Notes under the pieces: model-generated | The model's input: the letters and a program-made list of their open reading frames with translations, nothing else | Databases searched by the model: none | What the model was told of the DNA's origin: nothing | Assembly (NCBI RefSeq): GCF_026241095.1 | Contig: NZ_JAPFGB010000008.1 | Location: 62,001-126,000 of the forward strand | Origin: Saccharopolyspora sp. NFXS83 | GTDB taxonomy: Bacteria > Actinomycetota > Actinomycetes > Mycobacteriales > Pseudonocardiaceae | Reading direction: 5' to 3' | DNA length: 64,000 nt | Shown here: in pieces, positions 59,996 to 64,000 of the stretch | How the letters are laid out: each line of letters opens with the position of its first letter | How positions within the stretch are numbered: position 1 is the first letter of the stretch | Position numbers and translations under genes: made by a program

Positions 59996-61024
59996 TCAGG
60001 ACTTGACGGTGTCCCGGGACAGGGCGGTGAGGCGGCTCAGGGCTCGCAGGTACTTCTTGCGGTAGCCGCCGCGCAGCATCTCGTCGGTGAACAGCGCGGA
60101 CAGCGGCTCGCCCGACACCCGCACCGGGACGGCCCGGTCGTAGAGGCGGTCGGCGAAGGCGACCAGGCGCAGGCCCACGGTCTGGTTCGGGGCCGCGTGC
60201 AGGCCGCGCAGGTGCACTGCCGCGACGTCGTCGACCAGGCGGCCGTACTTCGACGGGTGCACCCCGGCCAAGTGGTCGCACAGCGCGTCGAAGTCGTCGA
60301 GCGTCGCGCCGGGCAGCGTGTCCGCCTCCGCGGTGAGCTCCGCGTCGTCCAGCGGCTCCGGCGGGTCGGGCAGGCCGCGATGGCGGTAGTCCGGCCCGTC
60401 GACGCGCAGCACCTCGAACCGCTCGGACATCGCGTGGATCTCCCGCAGGAAGTCCACGGCCGCGAACCGGCCTTCACCGAGCTTGCCGGGCAAGGTGTTG
60501 GACGTGGCCGCGATGTGCACGCCCGCCTCGGTGAGCTTCGCGATCAGCTGCGTGACCAGCATCGTGTCACCGGGATCGTCGAGTTCGAACTCGTCGATCG
60601 CCAGCAGCCGGTGCGCCGACAGCCGGTTCACCGTCTCGGTGAAACCGAGCGCGCCGACGAGGTTCGTGACCTCGACGAACGTGCCGTAGGACTTCGGCCC
60701 GGGAACGGCGTGCCACAGCGAGGCCAGCAGGTGCGTCTTGCCGACGCCGAACCCGCCGTCCAAGTACAGGCCCTGCTTGCCCTCGGGAGCCCGGCCACCG
60801 CCGAACAGGGAACGCCACCACGCGCCGTTCTTGGCGCGGGCGGCCCCGGAGCGGTCCGCGAACGCGCGGCACGACTCGACCGCGGCGGCCTGGCTCGGCT
60901 CCTCCGGGTTCGGCACGTAGGTCTCGAACCGCGCTTCGTCGAACCGCGGCGGCGGCGTCATCGCGTCGACCATGTCGGCCGGGCTCAGCTCGGGGCGGCG
61001 GTCGATGAGGCGTGCGGCGGTCAT
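59996..61024 (-). CDS. zapE: Cell division protein ZapE (AFG1-like ATPase)
   Basis: The 342-residue ATPase has Walker A GGFGVGKTHLLASLWH, Walker B LLAIDEFELDDPGD, and the sensor stretch AGVHIAATSNTLPGKLGEGRFAAVDFLREI. YRHRG near the middle and LSALFTDEMLRGGYRKKYLRALSRLTAL at the end are family features. In E. coli, ZapE associates with the Z-ring and destabilises FtsZ. It is convergent with rocD (8 bp apart), and divergent from the RibD-like gene. Confidence 0.93.
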   Translation of the reverse strand: MTAARLIDRRPELSPADMVDAMTPPPRFDEARFETYVPNPEEPSQAAAVESCRAFADRSGAARAKNGAWWRSLFGGGRAPEGKQGLYLDGGFGVGKTHLLASLWHAVPGPKSYGTFVEVTNLVGALGFTETVNRLSAHRLLAIDEFELDDPGDTMLVTQLIAKLTEAGVHIAATSNTLPGKLGEGRFAAVDFLREIHAMSERFEVLRVDGPDYRHRGLPDPPEPLDDAELTAEADTLPGATLDDFDALCDHLAGVHPSKYGRLVDDVAAVHLRGLHAAPNQTVGLRLVAFADRLYDRAVPVRVSGEPLSALFTDEMLRGGYRKKYLRALSRLTALSRDTVKS

Positions 61025-61181
61025 GCGCCGACCCTATAACCGCTGCTGCGGCCGAAACCGGTGGCAGTGGTCACCCCGGGCACCACCGCGGTCTTTCTCC
61101 CAGGTCGCGGGGCGCCACCGGACCGGTGCCGTGAGCAGCCCCTCCCCGTGCGCCCCGCGCGAGCCGTGTTGGGATGGACGG

Positions 61182-61955
61182 GTGGACAGGCTGTGGCCCC
61201 CGGGCGGCGAACCCCTCAGCACGACGACTCCGGCCGAAGTGACGCCCGAGATCGAAGCGTTCTACGACTACCCCGCGGATCTCACCCGGCCGTGGCTGCG
61301 CACGAACTTCGTGTCCAGCCTGGACGGCGCGGTCACCGTGCGCGGCAGCTCGCGCGGCCTGTCCGCACCTGCCGACCAGCGCGTGCTCGGACTGATCAGG
61401 GACCTCTCCGACGTCGTGCTCGTCGGTGCGGGAACCGCGCTGACCGAGGGATATCACGGGGTGCAGCGCAGCGAGGTCGACGCGGAGCGCCGGGCGCGGT
61501 TCGGCCTGGCCGAGGTGCCGCCGATCGCGGTGGTGTCGGGCCGCTGCTCGCTGGAACCGGACTCGCCGCTGCTGACCGACACCGTGGTCCCGCCGATCGT
61601 GATCACCTGCGCCGGCGCCCCCGAAGCACGCCGAGCCGTGCTGGCCGACGCGGGCGCGGACGTCGTGGTCGCCGGAACCGGCACCGTGGACCTGGCCGCG
61701 GCGCTGGCCGCGCTCGGCGAACGCGGGCTGCTGCGCGTCGGCTGCGAAGGCGGGCCGCGGCTGTTCGGCGACCTCGTCGCCGCGGACCTCGTCGACGAGC
61801 TGTGCCTCACCGTCTCGCCGCTGCTCGCCGGCGGCGACGCAGGCCGCATCGCGCACGGCCCGGACCTGGCCGCGCCGCGCCCGATGCGGCTGCTGTCCGC
61901 GCTGCACGCGGACGAATCGCTGCTGATGCTGCGGTACGGGAGACTCCGGGCGTGA
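61182..61955 (+). CDS. RibD C-terminal-like pyrimidine reductase
   Basis: The 257-residue protein has the dihydrofolate-reductase-like fold of RibD-C. It shows RPWLRTNFVSSLDGAVTVRGSSRGLSAPADQRVLGLIRDLSDVVLVGAGTALTEGYHGV, PPIVITCAGAPEARRAVLADAGADVVV, and LLRVGCEGGPRLFGDLVAADLVDELCLTVSPLLAGGD. It probably uses NADPH, but its substrate in actinobacteria is unclear; it has been compared with mycobacterial RibD-like DHFR bypass enzymes. GTG 61182 is the best start; the stop overlaps the sigma-factor start (GTGA). Confidence 0.88.
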   Translation: MDRLWPPGGEPLSTTTPAEVTPEIEAFYDYPADLTRPWLRTNFVSSLDGAVTVRGSSRGLSAPADQRVLGLIRDLSDVVLVGAGTALTEGYHGVQRSEVDAERRARFGLAEVPPIAVVSGRCSLEPDSPLLTDTVVPPIVITCAGAPEARRAVLADAGADVVVAGTGTVDLAAALAALGERGLLRVGCEGGPRLFGDLVAADLVDELCLTVSPLLAGGDAGRIAHGPDLAAPRPMRLLSALHADESLLMLRYGRLRA

Positions 61956-62521
61956 CCGAGCGGGCCGACAGCGACGCGAACCTCATGGCCGCCGCCCAGC
62001 GCGGCGATGGGGTGGCCTTCGACGAACTGGTCCGCAGGCACACCCGCTCCATGTACCGGGTGGCCTACCGGATCCTCAACGACCAGGCCGAAGCCGAGGA
62101 CGCGGTGCAGGACGCCTGGGTCTCCGCGTGGCGGTCGCTGTCCCGGTTCCGCGGGGACTCGGCGCCGACGACGTGGCTGTACCGGGTGGTCACCAACGCC
62201 GCGCTCGGCCAGGTCCGGCGGCGCAAGAACACGGTCGCGATGGACATCAGCGACGAGTCGCTGAGCCACCTCGTCTCCGACCACGACTCCGGCAACCCCG
62301 AAGGTCACGCGGTGCGCGCCGAGGAAGCCGATCTGGTGCACCGCGCCATCGCCACGCTGGAACCGTCCCAGCGGGTGCCGCTGGTGCTGCGCGAGTTCGA
62401 GGGCATGTCTTACGAACAGATCGCCGAGGTGCTAGAGGTGAACGTGACGGCGTTGCGATCGCGGCTGCACCGCGCTCGGCTCGCCCTGCTGTCCAGGTTG
62501 AAGGAGATGCACCATGGGTGA
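61952..62521 (+). CDS. ECF sigma factor
   Basis: The 189-residue sigma factor has region 2 (AFDELVRRHTRSMYRVAYRILNDQAEAEDAVQDAWVSAWRSLSRFRGDSAPTTWLYRVV) and region 4 (LEPSQRVPLVLREFEGMSYEQIAEVLEVNVTALRSRLHRAR). It is SigE/RpoE-like and should direct RNA polymerase under envelope or redox stress. GTG 61952 overlaps the RibD-like stop (GTGA), and its stop overlaps the following gene by 8 bp (ATGGGTGA). That next gene carries a zinc-finger motif and is the likely anti-sigma factor. Confidence 0.93.
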   Translation: MTERADSDANLMAAAQRGDGVAFDELVRRHTRSMYRVAYRILNDQAEAEDAVQDAWVSAWRSLSRFRGDSAPTTWLYRVVTNAALGQVRRRKNTVAMDISDESLSHLVSDHDSGNPEGHAVRAEEADLVHRAIATLEPSQRVPLVLREFEGMSYEQIAEVLEVNVTALRSRLHRARLALLSRLKEMHHG

Positions 62522-63083
62522 GCCTTCCTTCGATCCGGATCACGTGCTGCCCTGCGGCCACACCGTCGGCGAACTCGTCGACCACCTGGCGGGCGACGCC
62601 CCCGACGACTTCGCGGCGCACGCGCGGACCTGCCCGCACTGCCGGGCGGAACTCGCCGAACTGGCCCCCGGCGGCTGGGAACCCGTGCGGCGAGCCGCCG
62701 AACTCGCCGTCGAACCACCCGAAGGGCTGATATCGCGCACGCTGCTCACGGTGCGCCGGGCGCGCGGCGGCGCCGCCGGTTCTCCGGCGGAAGTGGCCCA
62801 GGAGTTCGGGATGCTGCGGGTGACGCCGCAGGCGACTCTGGTGCTGGCTCGCCGGTTGAGCCTGGAACTGCTCGCCGATCGACGCGGCGCTCGGTTGCTG
62901 GCCTGCACCGGAGACGTGCACGAGATCCGGCTGGACGTGGTGATCGACTACGGACTGCCTGCTCCTGCGCTGGCCGCGCAACTGCAGGATGATCTGGACC
63001 GGGCTCTGCGGGAGCACCTCGGCGCGGCCGCACCGGCGGTGTGGGTGCGGATCGCCGATGTCGCACCTCCGCAAAGCTCGTGA
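62514..63083 (+). CDS. Zinc-finger/Asp23-like fusion, probable anti-sigma factor
   Basis: The 189-residue protein has an N-terminal zinc-finger motif like ZAS anti-sigma factors (Cys14, His16 region, His36, Cys40, Cys43 in HARTCPHC). Residues about 95-185 then match the Asp23/Gls24 fold seen in the next gene: VTPQATLVLARRLSLELLADRRGARLL, VHEIRLDVVIDYGLPAPALAAQLQDDLDRALREHL and VWVRIADV. There is no membrane segment, so it is cytoplasmic. It overlaps the sigma gene by 8 bp, which supports an anti-sigma role (inference). Confidence 0.8.
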   Translation: MGEPSFDPDHVLPCGHTVGELVDHLAGDAPDDFAAHARTCPHCRAELAELAPGGWEPVRRAAELAVEPPEGLISRTLLTVRRARGGAAGSPAEVAQEFGMLRVTPQATLVLARRLSLELLADRRGARLLACTGDVHEIRLDVVIDYGLPAPALAAQLQDDLDRALREHLGAAAPAVWVRIADVAPPQSS

Positions 63084-63234
63084 TCAGCCCAATAAAGTGA
63101 CTTGCGTCATAGTTCCGCGATGTTCGGGGATCACGGACATCTGATCTTTCGTCCCGGACTTCGCAGGCCGACCCGGTCACTGCGATGACGCACACGGCGA
63201 CAACAAGGATCTTCGCAGGGGAAGGAGCCCTTTC

Positions 63235-63780
63235 ATGGCCCAGACGAGCGGTACGTCCACGCCGAGCACCGAGGCCCAGAGCGGGGCCGCTCCGTCCGGC
63301 GGCGGCAAGGGCCTCGCCACCGGCGGCAGCGGCAGCACCCCCGCCCGGCTCGCCGACGACACCACGCAGGGCAAGACGACGATCGCCGCCTCCGTGGTGC
63401 AGAAGATCGCCGGCATCGCCGCGCGGGAGATCTCCGGCGTGCACGCCATGGGCGGTGGCGTCTCGCGCGCCTTCGGCGCCATCCGCGAACGCATCCCCGG
63501 TGGCGGCGGCAGCAGCTCCAGCACCACCTCCGGTGTGCAGGTCGAGGTCGGCGAGAAGCAGGCCGCGATCGACCTGGACATCGTCGTCGAGTACGGCGCC
63601 TCCATCGTCGAGCTGGCCCGCGCCGTGCGCCGCAACGTCATCACCGGCGTCGAGCGGATGACGGGCCTCGAGGTCATCGAGGTCAACATCGCGGTCAACG
63701 ACATCCACCTCCCGTCGGAGGACGACGAGGACAACGGCAACGGCGGCCAGAGCACCGGCGCCTCGTCCCGAGTGGAGTGA
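63235..63780 (+). CDS. Asp23/Gls24-family protein
   Basis: The 181-residue protein has a Gly/Ser/Thr-rich N-terminus, then the Asp23 domain: GKTTIAASVVQKIAGIAAREISGVHAMGGGVSRAFGAIRERI, VQVEVGEKQAAIDLDIVVEYGASIVELARAVRRNVITGVERMTGLEVIEVNIAVNDIHL. Such proteins associate with the membrane through AmaP-like partners and respond to envelope stress. ATG 63235 follows GAAGGAGCCC. It follows the sigma/zinc-finger genes by 151 bp, with a second Asp23-type gene after it. Confidence 0.93.
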   Translation: MAQTSGTSTPSTEAQSGAAPSGGGKGLATGGSGSTPARLADDTTQGKTTIAASVVQKIAGIAAREISGVHAMGGGVSRAFGAIRERIPGGGGSSSSTTSGVQVEVGEKQAAIDLDIVVEYGASIVELARAVRRNVITGVERMTGLEVIEVNIAVNDIHLPSEDDEDNGNGGQSTGASSRVE

Positions 63781-63855
63781 GAACGCGCGTGGTCCCGGCT
63801 ACCCCGACCGGGACCACGCGTCCCCCGTCCCGGCCAGCTCTCGAAGGACACCGAC

Positions 63856-64000
63856 ATGACCGAATCCGCTCCCGGTGACCGCGGCCGGAAAACCCCCGAA
63901 GGCGACGAACAGCTCGCCGACCGGATCGCCGAAGCGGTCCGCACCCACCCGGCGGTCGCTCGGCTGGACGGTGGCGTGCACGGCACCATCGCCGCCTACC
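63856..64000 (+). CDS. Asp23/Gls24-type or related protein (cut by window end)
   Basis: The visible 48 residues start MTESAPGDRGRKTPEGDEQLADRIAEAVRTHPAVARLDGGVHGTIAAY. The ATG follows AAGGACACCGAC. The RIAEAVRTHPAVARLDGG stretch is like the short companion genes that follow Asp23 in actinobacteria. The gene continues beyond the window, so its class is uncertain. Confidence 0.6.
   Translation, partial: MTESAPGDRGRKTPEGDEQLADRIAEAVRTHPAVARLDGGVHGTIAAY

Overview
The window is high-GC actinobacterial DNA and most resembles a mycelial, sporulating member of the Pseudonocardiaceae, with Saccharopolyspora or a near relative as the best guess (inference). The supporting markers are an SsgB-like sporulation regulator, a mycothiol-dependent formaldehyde dehydrogenase, an F420/LLM-type oxidoreductase, a Scr1-type XRE/DUF397 pair with a small zinc-finger protein, many GTG/TTG starts, and many stop/start overlaps (GTGA, ATGA, TGATG). 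I see no prophage, integrase, intact transposase or CRISPR array. It reads as ordinary chromosomal gene content with several small regulatory or accessory cassettes.

Layout. 0-5 kb: an AraC-type regulator cut by the window edge and divergent from an aldo/keto reductase; a Gly-Cys-Val tRNA operon; ssgB; a PGPGW membrane protein; a second tRNA-Val with a strong terminator. 5-13 kb: housekeeping enzymes (PepE, LhgO, Ppx/GppA, an LLM oxidoreductase, a D-2-hydroxyacid dehydrogenase), a DUF952-DUF985 fusion, and a membrane protein encoded by a 15-bp tandem repeat. 13-19 kb: a GH2 glycosidase convergent with a phosphoketolase-acetate kinase operon. 19-31 kb: Gfo/Idh/MocA oxidoreductase, a NarL/DesK-type two-component pair, mycothiol formaldehyde detoxification, methyltransferase, MFS exporter, amidase, SDR, RidA and a GlxA regulator. 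30.6-33.9 kb: a glutarate/glutaryl-CoA module (CoA-transferase and acyl-CoA dehydrogenase) divergent from a GntR regulator, with a perfect palindrome between them. 35.3-38.8 kb: a tightly coupled four-gene cassette of EspR-like HTH protein, ImmA/IrrE-like metallopeptidase, MAB_1171c-type membrane protein and an atypical cytochrome P450. 39-43.5 kb: a Fpg/Nei glycosylase, a small winged-helix/membrane pair, a hydrolase, DUF5709, and the DUF397/XRE/zinc-finger group. 43.5-55 kb: two sugar ABC systems (one LacI-controlled without its own ATPase, one RbsABC-like), a beta-lactamase-like lipoprotein, and a PfpI/Vms1-like/DUF2795 stress operon. 55-64 kb: a Ser/Thr kinase, a lactonase divergent from ornithine aminotransferase across a 28-bp perfect palindrome, ZapE, a RibD-like reductase, and an ECF sigma factor coupled to a zinc-finger/Asp23 fusion and Asp23/Gls24 proteins running off the end.

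The strongest unexplained signal is a dispersed structured repeat present three times (about 18.96-19.27, 33.90-34.15 and 57.11-57.33 kb). Each copy has a long imperfect hairpin of about 100 nt followed by a run of small GC-rich hairpins. The outer 17-bp arms differ in sequence between copies 1 and 3, yet both pair perfectly, which indicates selection on structure. The repeat lies at gene ends and its translated frames make spurious ORFs.

No searches could be run. Family calls come from reading motifs and gene order, and start codons were chosen from Shine-Dalgarno sequences and overlaps.
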